This document shows positions 7,724 through 17,315 of a DNA stretch of 46,365 bases, piece after piece. The notes below the pieces were generated by a model. It made no database searches and was not told the origin of the DNA. It worked only from the letters and a program-made list of their open reading frames with translations. How positions within the stretch are numbered: the stretch's first letter is position 1; each line of letters begins with the position of its first letter. The stretch covers positions 1-46,365 of the forward strand of contig CACZZQ010000030.1 in NCBI GenBank assembly GCA_902785695.1. Direction: 5' to 3'. A program made the position numbers and the translations under genes. Source of the DNA: an uncultured Prevotellaceae bacterium. GTDB lineage: Bacteria > Bacteroidota > Bacteroidia > Bacteroidales > Bacteroidaceae.

Positions 7724-9223
7724 ATGTTATCAGAAAAAGACCTAAAGCAGATTGCCCTGCGTGGCATCACGGAAAAGCAGATTGAGACCCAGTTGAAGGA
7801 GTTTGAAACGGGCTTCCCGTTTCTGAAACTCGAAGCTGCCGCAGCTGTTGGCAACGGCATCATTGCTCCCAATGAAGGAGAGCGTAAGCAATACGTAAAA
7901 GCCTGGGAGGACTATAAGGCCGCTGGCAAACGCATTGTGAAGTTCGTACCAGCGAGTGGTGCGGCCAGTCGTATGTTCAAGAATATGTTCGCCTTTGTAG
8001 ATGCCGACTATAGTGTGCCTACTACAGACTTCGAGAAGAAATACTTCGACGATATCGAGAAGTTTGCCTTCTACGAGGCACTCGATGCCGTTTGCCAGAA
8101 GAACGAAGGCAAAGGCATCAAGGCTTTGATGGCAGAGGGCAACTATAAAGCAGTCGCAGCCAATATGCTGAAAGCCGAAGGATTGAACTACGGACAGTTG
8201 CCTAAGGGTATGTTGCTGTTCCATAAGTATCCAGAGGGAGCCCGCACGCCTATGGAAGAGCATTTGGTAGAGGGTGCACTCTATGCAGCAAGTAATGGTG
8301 AGGCTCACGTACACTTCACCGTGAGTCACGACCATCTGGAGTTCTTCAAGGCCAAGGTTGCCGAGAAGGCTGACGGCTTTGCTAAGAAATACGGCATCAA
8401 ATACGACATTTCTTTCTCAGAGCAGAAGCCCAGCACGGATACCGTTGCCGCTAATCCCGACAATACACCTTTCCGTGAAGCCGATGGCAGCCTGTTGTTC
8501 CGTCCGGGCGGACACGGAGCCTTGATTGAGAATCTGAACGAGATAGAGGCTGACGTTATCTTTATCAAGAACATCGACAACGTGGTACCTGATCGTCTGA
8601 AGCCTGAGACGGTAGAGTGGAAGCAGGTCATCGCTGGTGTCTTGGTAAGCCTCCAGAAGCAAGCCTTTGAGTATTTGAAAGTCCTTGACGGTAATCCCAC
8701 AGACGCCCAAATCGCAGAGATTGCCCAGTTTGTAGAGAAGAAGCTCTGCACCAATCCTAAGGGTCAGAAGGTTGATGCAGCTTATCTGCGTAAGAAGTTG
8801 AACCGCCCCATGCGTGTATGTGGTGTTGTGAAGAATGTTGGTGAACCTGGCGGAGGTCCATTCCTTACTTATAACCAGGACGGCACAGTGAGCCTCCAGA
8901 TTCTCGAAAGCAGTCAGATTGACACCAACAATGCGGAGTATATGAAAATGTTCACACAGGGCACCCATTTCAACCCCGTTGACCTTGTTTGTGCTGTAAA
9001 GGATTATCAGGGTAAGCCCTTCAACCTGCCCGACTTCGTAGATAAGACTACAGGCTTCATCTCCAGCAAATCAAAGGGTGGTAAGGAGCTCAAGGCTCTT
9101 GAACTGCCTGGCCTTTGGAATGGTGCCATGAGCAACTGGTCGACTGTCTTTGTGGAAGTTCCTTTGGGTACCTTTAACCCCGTGAAGACCGTCAACGACC
9201 TGCTGCGCGAACAGCATCAATAA
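7724..9223 (+). CDS. DUF4301 family protein
   Basis: This 499-residue protein matches the DUF4301 family, conserved in Bacteroidetes and without an assigned function. It is cytoplasmic by appearance: no signal peptide or membrane segment. The block VKFVPASGAASRMFK (residues 72-86) resembles the nucleotide-binding loop of sugar nucleotidyltransferases (PAxGxxxRM). Conserved-looking blocks follow: RPGGHGALIENLNE, FIKNIDNVVPD and a C-terminal GLWNGAMSNWSTVFVEVP. These suggest a nucleotide-sugar transferase fold, which is inference. It has its own promoter and is followed 13 nt later by mltG. Confidence 0.85.
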   Translation: MLSEKDLKQIALRGITEKQIETQLKEFETGFPFLKLEAAAAVGNGIIAPNEGERKQYVKAWEDYKAAGKRIVKFVPASGAASRMFKNMFAFVDADYSVPTTDFEKKYFDDIEKFAFYEALDAVCQKNEGKGIKALMAEGNYKAVAANMLKAEGLNYGQLPKGMLLFHKYPEGARTPMEEHLVEGALYAASNGEAHVHFTVSHDHLEFFKAKVAEKADGFAKKYGIKYDISFSEQKPSTDTVAANPDNTPFREADGSLLFRPGGHGALIENLNEIEADVIFIKNIDNVVPDRLKPETVEWKQVIAGVLVSLQKQAFEYLKVLDGNPTDAQIAEIAQFVEKKLCTNPKGQKVDAAYLRKKLNRPMRVCGVVKNVGEPGGGPFLTYNQDGTVSLQILESSQIDTNNAEYMKMFTQGTHFNPVDLVCAVKDYQGKPFNLPDFVDKTTGFISSKSKGGKELKALELPGLWNGAMSNWSTVFVEVPLGTFNPVKTVNDLLREQHQ

Positions 9224-9236
9224 TTTCAGAAAAAGC

Positions 9237-10262
9237 ATGAAACGCAACAAAGCAAAATACTACCTGATTCCAGCCATCGCTTGTTTGGCTGGAATCGTAG
9301 CTATAGGTTACTTTTATTTCTTCACAACCTTCTTGACACTCAAAGAAAAGCAATACGTCTATATCGATGATGACGATACTGTCGACTCAGTCTACGCGAA
9401 ATTGGAACCCTTGAGCTCACATCATGCGATGACAGGATTTCGCACACTGATACGTCATTTCAACTCCGACGAGAAAATACGTACAGGTCGCTACGCTATC
9501 GAACCTGGCATGAACACCGTCAACACGTTTCGTATGATTAGGAACGGACAGCAGGAACCCATCATGCTCACCATCCCAGAATGCCGTACAATGGAACAAA
9601 TGGCAGCCCGTTTGTCTGGCAAGCTGATGATTGACAGCACCACTATTGCAAATGCGCTTACCGACAAGGCTTTCTGCCAGCAGTTGGGCTATGACACTTG
9701 TACCATTGCCTGCATCTTTGTGCCTAACACTTATGAGGTTTACTGGAACACAAGCATTGATAAGTTCATGAGCCGCATGGTGAAAGAGCACGACAAGTTC
9801 TGGACATCAGAGCGAAAACAGAAGGCCAATGATTTGGGACTGTCGGCTAATGAGGTATGCACCCTAGCCAGCATTATTGACGAAGAAACAGCTAACAACT
9901 CAGAAAAGCCAATGATTGCAGGCATGTACCTCAATCGACTCAGAATCAATATGCCCCTACAGGCAGATCCCACAGTAAAATTCGCCTTGAAGGATTTTGC
10001 ACTAAAGCGTATCTATCATAATCACTTAGAGGTAAAGAGTCCCTATAATACATATAAAAATACGGGATTGCCACCAGGTCCTATCAAGGTCGCCTCCATT
10101 CAGGGCATTGATGCCGTGCTCAATCGCGTTGCACACAATTATATATATATGTGTGCCAAAGAAGATTTCTCTGGCACACATAACTTTGCTTCCAGCTATG
10201 AGGAACACCTGAAAAACGCAGCCCGCTACTCAAAAGCTCTGAACGAAAGGGGAATTAAATAG
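9237..10262 (+). CDS. mltG: Endolytic murein transglycosylase MltG
   Basis: MltG cuts nascent glycan strands in the periplasm and helps set their length. The 341-residue protein has a short cytoplasmic start, one membrane segment (about residues 9-30), and the YceG domain. The catalytic region reads CTLASIIDEETANNSE with the presumed catalytic Glu near residue 217, followed by AGMYLNRLRINMPLQADPTV and YNTYKNTGLPPGPI. Length is typical. It sits 13 nt after the DUF4301 gene, probably co-transcribed, and converges with the M13 peptidase gene with only 3 nt between the stops. Confidence 0.95.
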   Translation: MKRNKAKYYLIPAIACLAGIVAIGYFYFFTTFLTLKEKQYVYIDDDDTVDSVYAKLEPLSSHHAMTGFRTLIRHFNSDEKIRTGRYAIEPGMNTVNTFRMIRNGQQEPIMLTIPECRTMEQMAARLSGKLMIDSTTIANALTDKAFCQQLGYDTCTIACIFVPNTYEVYWNTSIDKFMSRMVKEHDKFWTSERKQKANDLGLSANEVCTLASIIDEETANNSEKPMIAGMYLNRLRINMPLQADPTVKFALKDFALKRIYHNHLEVKSPYNTYKNTGLPPGPIKVASIQGIDAVLNRVAHNYIYMCAKEDFSGTHNFASSYEEHLKNAARYSKALNERGIK

Positions 10263-10265
10263 AGG

Positions 10266-12305
10266 TTACCACAGCGGGAGGCGCTGCTCTTTGGGGATGT
10301 ACATCTTTTCGCCTGGCTTCACACCGAAGGCATCGTACCATGCATCGATATGAGGGAGGGCACCATTCACACGCCAACGACCCAGAGAGTGAGGATCGCT
10401 CTTGGTGCGGTTGCGAATCTCGGCCTCGGTGATATTACCTGCCCACACACCAGCATAGGCTAGGAAGAAACGCTGGTCGGCGGTGAGGCCGTCGATAACA
10501 GGCAGGGGCTTGTTTTTCGTGGCGTTCTTGAATGCTGCATAAGCCACCTGCAAACCACCGTGGTCCGCCAGATTCTCACCCAGCGTCAGTTTTCCATTGG
10601 CATTGAGATCGGGCAGCACCTTGATAGCCGAGAAGAAGTCGGCATACTTATCGGTACGAGCCTTGAACTGCTCGCCATCGCTGGCTGCCCACCAGTCGTG
10701 CATATTTCCGTCCTTATCGTACTGGCGACCCTGGTCGTCGAAGCCGTGGGTCATCTCATGACCAATAACCACACCGATAGCGCCGTAGTTGAAGGCATCG
10801 TCAGCAGTCATGTCGAAGAAGGGCACCTGCAGGATGCCGGCAGGGAAGCAAATCTCGTTGGTGGTGGGGTTATAATAGGCGTTCACCGTCTGAGGCGTCA
10901 TGTACCAGTCGTCGATGTCCACAGGCTTGCCTGCCATGTGGTCAATCTCGTAGTCGTTCCAGAACTTCTGGCAGGCCAGCACATTGTCGTAATACGACTC
11001 CTTGGGGTCGATGGTCAGCTTAGAGATATCAATCCACTTGTCGGGATAGCCCACCTTGACGTAGAAGGTATTGAGCTTCAGGAGGGCATTTACTTTTGTG
11101 GAGTCGGTCATCCAGTCCTGAGCGGCGATACGCTCGCCGAGGGCTATCTGCAGGTTTTTGATGAGACGCGTCATGCGTTCCTTGGCAGCGGCGGGGAAAT
11201 ACTTCTCCACGTAGATCTTGCCCAGTGCCTGACCCATGTAGCGCTCCACCTGATTGGTGGCACGACGCCATGCGGGATGATCCTCCTTGCGTCCTGACAT
11301 CACCTTGCCGAAGAACTCGAAGTTGGCCTCGCGCACCTGGTCGTTCAGATAGCCTGCAGCACTGAGGATAACGCCCCACTCCATCACGTCGCGATACTGT
11401 GCGGGCTTCATCGTGGCAAGCAGTTTGTTGGTACCCTCCATGAAGGCTGGCTGACCCACCACGAGCTCCTGCATATACTTGCTCTGAAGTCCCTGTGCGT
11501 TCATCACCTGCTCCAGTTTCAGGTTAGGATACTTCTCCGCGAACTCCTTGAGGGTCATCTTGTTATAGTTGGCCTGAGGGTCGCGCAGCTCAGTACGGCT
11601 CTTTGAAACCTTAGCCAGCGCAAGCTCCACATCGAAGATATTCTTCATCTTCTTAGTAGCCTGGCTCTTGTTAAAGCCAAAGAGTTGGAACATCCTGACG
11701 ATGTGTTTTTTGTACTCCTCACGAATCTTCGTCGTAGCGGGGTCGGTCTCCAGATAGTAGTCCTTCATGCCGAGGGTCAATCCACCCTGCGAGATGCTGA
11801 GGATGTTTTGCGTGGCGTTCTTCTCATCGGCACCGAGACCGGCACGATAGAACTCGCTGTCGCCATACTTTGCCATTTCCAGCTGCACGTCGAAGATCTG
11901 CTTCATGGTCTTGGCAGCCTCGAGCTTCTTGATGAGTGGCATCACGGGCTGGATACCCTCTTTCTCGCGGCGCACGGAGTCCATCGCCAGCTTATAGAGG
12001 TCGGAGAGCTTTTGTTCGGTAGTACCCTTGGTATAGGTATTGTTGAGCAGCTCGGTGAGGATGCCGTTGATGCGCTTGTTGTTGTCCTCGCCGAGTCGGT
12101 CGAACGAGCCGTAGCGGCTATAGGCAGCAGGCAGCGGGTTAGCCTTCATCCAACCACCGCAAGCGTATTCATAGAAATCGTCAGCAGGGCGTACCGATGT
12201 GTCGAGGTCGCCCAGGTGAATGCCCGACTTCAGCTCTGTCTGAGCAGAGGAAGTGAGCGTCATTGATGTCATTGCCATCATTACAAAAATCTTTGTTAAC
12301 TTCAT
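10266..12305 (-). CDS. M13 family (neprilysin/PepO-like) zinc metallopeptidase
   Basis: This secreted peptidase of 679 residues is expected to cut peptides in the periplasm or outside the cell. It has a signal peptide (about residues 1-21, ending SSAQ), the M13 N-terminal domain (ADDFYEYACGGWMKANPLP), and the catalytic domain with HEMTH (His516 and His520 as zinc ligands) and GENLADHGG with the third ligand Glu577. NAYYNPTTNEICFPAGILQ is the family substrate-binding block. All catalytic residues are present and length is normal. It follows the ABC-F gene on the same strand, separated by a 52-bp tandem repeat. Confidence 0.95.
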   Translation of the reverse strand: MKLTKIFVMMAMTSMTLTSSAQTELKSGIHLGDLDTSVRPADDFYEYACGGWMKANPLPAAYSRYGSFDRLGEDNNKRINGILTELLNNTYTKGTTEQKLSDLYKLAMDSVRREKEGIQPVMPLIKKLEAAKTMKQIFDVQLEMAKYGDSEFYRAGLGADEKNATQNILSISQGGLTLGMKDYYLETDPATTKIREEYKKHIVRMFQLFGFNKSQATKKMKNIFDVELALAKVSKSRTELRDPQANYNKMTLKEFAEKYPNLKLEQVMNAQGLQSKYMQELVVGQPAFMEGTNKLLATMKPAQYRDVMEWGVILSAAGYLNDQVREANFEFFGKVMSGRKEDHPAWRRATNQVERYMGQALGKIYVEKYFPAAAKERMTRLIKNLQIALGERIAAQDWMTDSTKVNALLKLNTFYVKVGYPDKWIDISKLTIDPKESYYDNVLACQKFWNDYEIDHMAGKPVDIDDWYMTPQTVNAYYNPTTNEICFPAGILQVPFFDMTADDAFNYGAIGVVIGHEMTHGFDDQGRQYDKDGNMHDWWAASDGEQFKARTDKYADFFSAIKVLPDLNANGKLTLGENLADHGGLQVAYAAFKNATKNKPLPVIDGLTADQRFFLAYAGVWAGNITEAEIRNRTKSDPHSLGRWRVNGALPHIDAWYDAFGVKPGEKMYIPKEQRLPLW

Positions 12306-12340
12306 AGTTTATCTTTAATACAATCTTATTTAATCCTTCA

Positions 12341-12496
12341 TGCTTCTGAGCGAAGCGAATTTAATGTTTAATCTTAAATGTTTAATCTTTAATGCTTCTG
12401 AGCGAAGCGAATTTAATGTTTAATCTTTAATGTTTAATCTTTAATGCTTCTGAGCGAAGCGAATTTAATGTTTAATCTTTAATGTTTAAAGTCTCC
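12341..12496. repeat. 52-bp tandem repeat, three copies
   Basis: Three copies start at 12341, 12393 and 12445 (period 52). Each begins TGCTTCTGAGCGAAGCGA, whose GCTTC/GAAGC arms can form a small hairpin, and continues with TTTAATGTTTAATCTT-like sequence that is itself repetitive. The third copy runs into the ABC-F gene and supplies its stop codon and last residues. Confidence 0.9.
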
Positions 12497-14430
12497 AACT
12501 CTTCCGACAGTTTCTCCCATCGCTCCACCTCTTCATCCAACTGACGCTTGATATCAGTATATTCCGTAACGAGGGTCATATCCGATGCGTTCTTGGGGTC
12601 GCAGAGCAGGTTGTCGAGTTCCTTGAGTCGCTGCTCCATCTTCGAGATTTTCTTCTCGCTTTCCTCCACAGCTTTCTCGGCACGTTTCAAGCGCTTCTGC
12701 TGCTCCTTACGCTCGGCGTAATCCACCTTCAAAGAAAGTGATGGTGAAGGATTATTGACAGCAGGTGAAGGTATATCCGTTTTAGCGACTTGAGCATTAT
12801 TGTTCTTCTCAAGTTGCGTCAATTCTGCAATCTTCTTGGATTGCAAGAAGTCATAGATGCCTCCGATATGCTCGCGCACCTTACCGCCGCCAAACTCGAA
12901 GACCTTGGTGACGAGACCATCCAGGAACTCACGGTCGTGAGAGACGATAATCGCGGTACCATCGAAAGCCTTGATAGCCTCCTTGAGCACATCCTTCGAG
13001 GGCATGTCGAGATGGTTGGTAGGCTCGTCGAGAATCAGCAGGTTCACGGGCTCCAGCAAGAGGCGTATCATAGCCAAACGACTGCGCTCGCCACCACTGA
13101 GCACCTTTACTTTCTTCTCCGATGCCTCGCCACCAAACATAAAGGCACCCAGGATATCGTTGATGCGCAGGCGGATGTCGCCCTTTGCCACGTTGTCAAT
13201 CGTCTGGAACACGGTGAGGTTTTCGTCCAACAGCTGTGCCTGGTTCTGAGCGAAATAGCCTATCTGCACATTATGACCAATCTTCAGCGAGCCCTCGAAA
13301 GGAATCTCGTTCATGATGCATTTCACCAGCGTAGACTTTCCCTCGCCGTTCTTTCCCACGAAAGCCACTTTCTCGCCTCGCTTGATGGTGAGGTTCACGT
13401 GGTCGAACACCGTGTGAGCGTAGGTTTTTTTTACGTCATCACAGATCACGGGATAATCGCCTGAGCGCAGACAAGGCGGGAACTTCAGGTGCATAGCGGA
13501 ATTGTCTACCTCGTCGACCTCGATAATCTCCATCTTTTCCAACTGGCGCAAGCGTTGCTGCACCTGAACGGCCTTGGTGGGCTTATAGCGGAAACGCTCT
13601 ACGAAGTCGCGGATATCCGCCATCTCCTTCTGCTGGTTCTCATAGGCACGCAACTGCTGTTCGCGGCGCTCCTTGCGCAGCACCACATACTCGTCGTACT
13701 TCACACGATAGTCAACGACGCGTCCGCAGGAAATCTCCAGCGTGCGGTTCGACACATTATTAATAAACGCACGGTCGTGACTAACCAGCACCACTGCCCC
13801 ACTCCACATAGCCAGCAGTTGCTCGAGCCACTGGATAGACTCGATGTCGAGGTGGTTGGTAGGCTCGTCGAGCAACAGCACATCAGGACGGCGAAGCAGA
13901 ATCTTCGCCAGCTCGATACGCATACGCCAGCCACCCGAGAACTCACTCGTGGGACGCTCGAAATCACTACGCTCGAACCCCAAGCCCACCAGCGTGCGCT
14001 CTATCTCGGCCTCGTAGCCCTCGGCACCCAGCATCTGATAGCGTTCGTGCTCAGTAGTGAACTTCTCTACCAATGCCATATAGTCGGCACTCTCATAGTC
14101 GGTGCGCTCGCTGAGCTGCTGTTCCATCCGCTTAATGCGGTCGGCCATCTTCTGGATATCAGAAAAAGCCTTCTGGGCCTCCTGACGCACGGTGGTGTCG
14201 TCCTGAAGAATCATAACCTGCGGCAGATAGCCAATCGTACTATCGCTGGCTACACTCACCGTACCCGCCGTAGGACACTCCATACCACAGAGAATCTTCA
14301 GCATGGTTGACTTGCCTGCGCCGTTCTTGCCGACAAGGGCTATGCGGTCTTTATCGTTGATGACAAAGGTTGCATCACTAAACAGGGGCTTCACCCCAAA
14401 CTCTACTTTAAGTCCTTCTACGGAAATCAA
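12472..14430 (-). CDS. ABC-F family ATP-binding protein
   Basis: This 652-residue soluble protein has two ABC ATPase domains and no membrane segments, the ABC-F layout of ribosome-associated factors. Domain 1 has Walker A GKNGAGKST (residues 34-42), signature FSGGWRMR and Walker B LLLDEPTNHLD. Domain 2 has GKNGEGKST, LSGGERSRLA and LILDEPTNHLD. The linker and a C-terminal coiled coil (YAERKEQQKRLKRAEK onward) resemble the Uup/YheS group. A housekeeping role on stalled or initiating ribosomes is more likely than drug resistance, but the sequence does not settle it. It lies 30 nt after the MBOAT gene. The last residues (LNIKD) are encoded by the tandem repeat. Confidence 0.92.
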   Translation of the reverse strand: MISVEGLKVEFGVKPLFSDATFVINDKDRIALVGKNGAGKSTMLKILCGMECPTAGTVSVASDSTIGYLPQVMILQDDTTVRQEAQKAFSDIQKMADRIKRMEQQLSERTDYESADYMALVEKFTTEHERYQMLGAEGYEAEIERTLVGLGFERSDFERPTSEFSGGWRMRIELAKILLRRPDVLLLDEPTNHLDIESIQWLEQLLAMWSGAVVLVSHDRAFINNVSNRTLEISCGRVVDYRVKYDEYVVLRKERREQQLRAYENQQKEMADIRDFVERFRYKPTKAVQVQQRLRQLEKMEIIEVDEVDNSAMHLKFPPCLRSGDYPVICDDVKKTYAHTVFDHVNLTIKRGEKVAFVGKNGEGKSTLVKCIMNEIPFEGSLKIGHNVQIGYFAQNQAQLLDENLTVFQTIDNVAKGDIRLRINDILGAFMFGGEASEKKVKVLSGGERSRLAMIRLLLEPVNLLILDEPTNHLDMPSKDVLKEAIKAFDGTAIIVSHDREFLDGLVTKVFEFGGGKVREHIGGIYDFLQSKKIAELTQLEKNNNAQVAKTDIPSPAVNNPSPSLSLKVDYAERKEQQKRLKRAEKAVEESEKKISKMEQRLKELDNLLCDPKNASDMTLVTEYTDIKRQLDEEVERWEKLSEELETLNIKD

Positions 14431-14460
14431 TGTCTTATATCGTTTTAAATGGTTACTTGA

Positions 14461-15921
14461 TCAGAATTGGAAATAAATGAAAGGCTGTATCTCGCTGCTC
14501 TTCACCTGGATGACCACATAGATGACAGTCACGATGAGCAACGCACAGGCTACGACCCCACCGCGTTCCAGCAGTCGCAGGAAACGCTCCTGAAGACGAT
14601 CGGGCGTGAAATGCGTCAGATAACCCAGCAGCATGATAGCAAAGACCACCCAATAGCCGCTGACCACCTGAACGAAAAGCTCAGAATGGAAATTGGTCAT
14701 TATCTGATTGATCATCGTCCACGAAGCCTCGAAGGTGCGATTGCGGAAGAATATCCAGCAGAAGGTGACGAAATGGAAGGTCAGCAGGATGGACAGTATC
14801 CACCTCAATCCACGACTACGGTAATGCTTGTCGTGATGGAACACGTTTTCACGCACCCACTTATGAACAGCCAACGCCACACCATGCATACCACCCCAGA
14901 CAATGAAATTCAGGCTGGCTCCGTGCCACAGTCCGCCCAGCAGCATCGTGATAATCAGGTTCACGTACTGGCGCACCTTGCCCTTGCGGTTGCCACCCAG
15001 CGAGATATAGATATAGTCGCGAATCCACGATGACAGCGAGATATGCCAGCGACGCCAAAAATCGGTGATGCTCTCAGAACGGTAAGGGGCGTTGAAGTTC
15101 ATCGGGAAACGAAAGCCTAACAACAGGGCTATACCGATAGCCATATCGCTATAGCCAGAGAAGTCGCAATAGATCTGAAGCGTATAGCCATAGACACCCA
15201 AGAGGTTCTCCACACCGCTATACAACGAGGGGTTGTCGAAGATGCGGTCAACGAAATTCAGCGAGATATAATCGCTAATCACGGCTTTCTTGAACAGGCC
15301 GATAGCTATCAGATAACTGCCTTGGGAAAACATCTGGCCAGTAATCTCCAGAGGCTTGCGAATCTGCGGAGCGAAGTCGCGGGCTCGCACAATGGGACCT
15401 GCCACCAATTGCGGGAAGAACGACACATAGAAAGCGTAGTCGAGCAACGAGGGCAGTGGCTTCAGGTCGCCACGATACACGTCGATAACATAGGACATCG
15501 ACTGGAAGGTGAAGAACGAGATGCCAACGGGCAGGAAGATGTCCCACGGCTGGAAGTTCGAACCTATCATTTGCGCCCACATACCAGCAAAAAAGTTGGT
15601 GTACTTGAAATAGCCCAACAGGCCTAAGTCAATCAAGAGCGACAAGGCCACAAGCCATCGGCTCTTATGTTTTGCCAACACACGCGCTATCAGGAAGTCG
15701 CTCAGCGTCACCACAGCCAGCAGACCGAAATAGAAGCCGCTGGACTTGTAATAGAAATAATAAGAGAAGGCCGTCACAAACAGTAGGCGCATCGTCAACT
15801 GGCGTTGCAACAGCATATAGATAAAGGTGAACCCCAGAAACAAGATCAGGAACAAGCCCGTAGAGAAAAGCATGGGCTCGTCAGCATGATATGTGAGGAG
15901 ATGAATGATGCGTTCTGTCAT
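14461..15921 (-). CDS. MBOAT family O-acyltransferase (AlgI/DltB-like)
   Basis: This polytopic membrane protein of 486 residues belongs to the MBOAT family, which passes acyl groups (often acetyl) across the membrane to modify extracytoplasmic polymers. Family blocks are present: FLPVGISFFTFQSMSYVIDV, FWRRWHISLSSWIRDYIYI, and GLWHGASLNFIVWGGMHG with the conserved catalytic His. It overlaps the SGNH gene by 4 nt, and such MBOAT-SGNH pairs act together in alginate, peptidoglycan and similar O-acetylation systems. The polymer modified here is unknown. The organism is Gram-negative, so a surface glycan or peptidoglycan is more likely than teichoic acid. Confidence 0.93.
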   Translation of the reverse strand: MTERIIHLLTYHADEPMLFSTGLFLILFLGFTFIYMLLQRQLTMRLLFVTAFSYYFYYKSSGFYFGLLAVVTLSDFLIARVLAKHKSRWLVALSLLIDLGLLGYFKYTNFFAGMWAQMIGSNFQPWDIFLPVGISFFTFQSMSYVIDVYRGDLKPLPSLLDYAFYVSFFPQLVAGPIVRARDFAPQIRKPLEITGQMFSQGSYLIAIGLFKKAVISDYISLNFVDRIFDNPSLYSGVENLLGVYGYTLQIYCDFSGYSDMAIGIALLLGFRFPMNFNAPYRSESITDFWRRWHISLSSWIRDYIYISLGGNRKGKVRQYVNLIITMLLGGLWHGASLNFIVWGGMHGVALAVHKWVRENVFHHDKHYRSRGLRWILSILLTFHFVTFCWIFFRNRTFEASWTMINQIMTNFHSELFVQVVSGYWVVFAIMLLGYLTHFTPDRLQERFLRLLERGGVVACALLIVTVIYVVIQVKSSEIQPFIYFQF

Positions 15922-17315
15922 GGATGTAAGCGTTTATAGTTGTCCACTCCCGCCTGAATACTCTCCACCAGCTTGGTAGCCAGTCGGCGGCCGCCTGCAA
16001 AGGTCAGGTGGGTATAGTCCTTGTTTGCAAGCCCATCATCAACCAGAAGCTTCATACTCTCACGCCCACCCATCGCCTGGAACAGGTTGAAGAAAGCCAC
16101 CTGCTGATCGGCTGCCATAATTTGTTGATGAGCCACCAGCGACTCTACACCAAGCATTGTGTGTATGCCAGATGAAGTACGTTGGTCACGGTCAGACACA
16201 CTCACGATCAGCACACTTGCTTTGGGATAAGCCTGCCGAATATGACGGATGGCCTCGCCCATTTGATGAGTATAAGCTTTATAGTTGTCTGCCTGACTCT
16301 TTGCACTTGCCACGTTCAATCCGAAATGGAACACCAACAAGTCATAAGGACGCTGGGCGGCAAAAGACTGAAGCGTAGCCAAAGGAATACTTTCAAGGGT
16401 AACGCCCGACGAGCCGCGCATACTGAAATTATCAACGATAACACCCGTTGAACTCTCCAATGCCACACCATAAAGGATTGTATGCGATGAGGTTCTTGAA
16501 ACGATGTACGAGATCCTGTTCATCGAGGCGTAACATTTAGTCAGCACCTGGAGTTTTGGACTGCCTGAGACCTGTTCGTAAATGGTTGTATCTCTATTGA
16601 TACGCGTAGTTAATGAAAAACCTCCGTCAGTTCGAAAGAACAAACTAGCTCTCTGCCATTGATCAAGATGCATACGGGCTGTTACACCATGAAAGCTCAA
16701 ACACGAGGTCACGCTATCCTCAGCAACAAAATAGCGTTGGGCAATGCCCTGAAGCCGAGAGTTGAATGGTTTCTTTACCACTTCGTACTCACGGATTCCA
16801 GAGAAAGAGTGACTCACCGTCTGACGAAAACCATAAACCTGACTTGTACAATCCACCCAACCAACACCCTGACCACCATAGAGAGTCTGCAACTGTTCAC
16901 GTAGGTCGCAGGTCAAGATATCACCCTCAATAAACGAATCACCAAAATAGGCAATTCTAACAGGACGTCCCAGTTCATTTACTTTCAACAACTGCTGATA
17001 GAAGTGGTTCATGCCGCCAGCCACATCCTGACCATAATCTGTAATCATTGTCACACCTTGGGGGATGATAGGTTTTTCATAGGCAACGGAATCATCTACA
17101 AAAACAGTATCCGAAACAATAACAGAATCGGTCGGAGTTTTAGGAAAGGTTTCTTCATCCGAATACACCTCATCAGCCTCAGATGTCAAATCGTTGAGGA
17201 TATTTACATGGCGCAGTTCTATATCGCCAATATGAAGAGGAGGAAGATGATGTAGTGCCAACAGTGCCACCACAACAATTCCCACTAAGATAAACGTGCG
17301 TGCAACTTGATTCAT
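15918..17315 (-). CDS. SGNH/GDSL hydrolase-fold protein, partner of the MBOAT
   Basis: This 465-residue protein is anchored by one N-terminal membrane segment (about residues 7-25) and has a large periplasmic part. The SGNH blocks are visible: YFGDSFIEGD with Ser127 as nucleophile, FHFGLNVA carrying the block III Asn, and the C-terminal KDYTHLTFAG with Asp433 and His436. A Ser/Thr/Asp/Glu-rich linker (about 45-80) joins the anchor to the domain. It overlaps the genes on both sides by 4 nt (TetR before, MBOAT after). From context it is probably the periplasmic acyltransferase or esterase that receives acetyl groups from the MBOAT. That is inference by analogy with AlgJ/AlgX and PatB. Confidence 0.85.
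   Translation of the reverse strand: MNQVARTFILVGIVVVALLALHHLPPLHIGDIELRHVNILNDLTSEADEVYSDEETFPKTPTDSVIVSDTVFVDDSVAYEKPIIPQGVTMITDYGQDVAGGMNHFYQQLLKVNELGRPVRIAYFGDSFIEGDILTCDLREQLQTLYGGQGVGWVDCTSQVYGFRQTVSHSFSGIREYEVVKKPFNSRLQGIAQRYFVAEDSVTSCLSFHGVTARMHLDQWQRASLFFRTDGGFSLTTRINRDTTIYEQVSGSPKLQVLTKCYASMNRISYIVSRTSSHTILYGVALESSTGVIVDNFSMRGSSGVTLESIPLATLQSFAAQRPYDLLVFHFGLNVASAKSQADNYKAYTHQMGEAIRHIRQAYPKASVLIVSVSDRDQRTSSGIHTMLGVESLVAHQQIMAADQQVAFFNLFQAMGGRESMKLLVDDGLANKDYTHLTFAGGRRLATKLVESIQAGVDNYKRLHP

Noticed and set aside
13489-14310. 273-codon + strand open frame
   Set aside because: Antisense shadow of the ABC-F gene.
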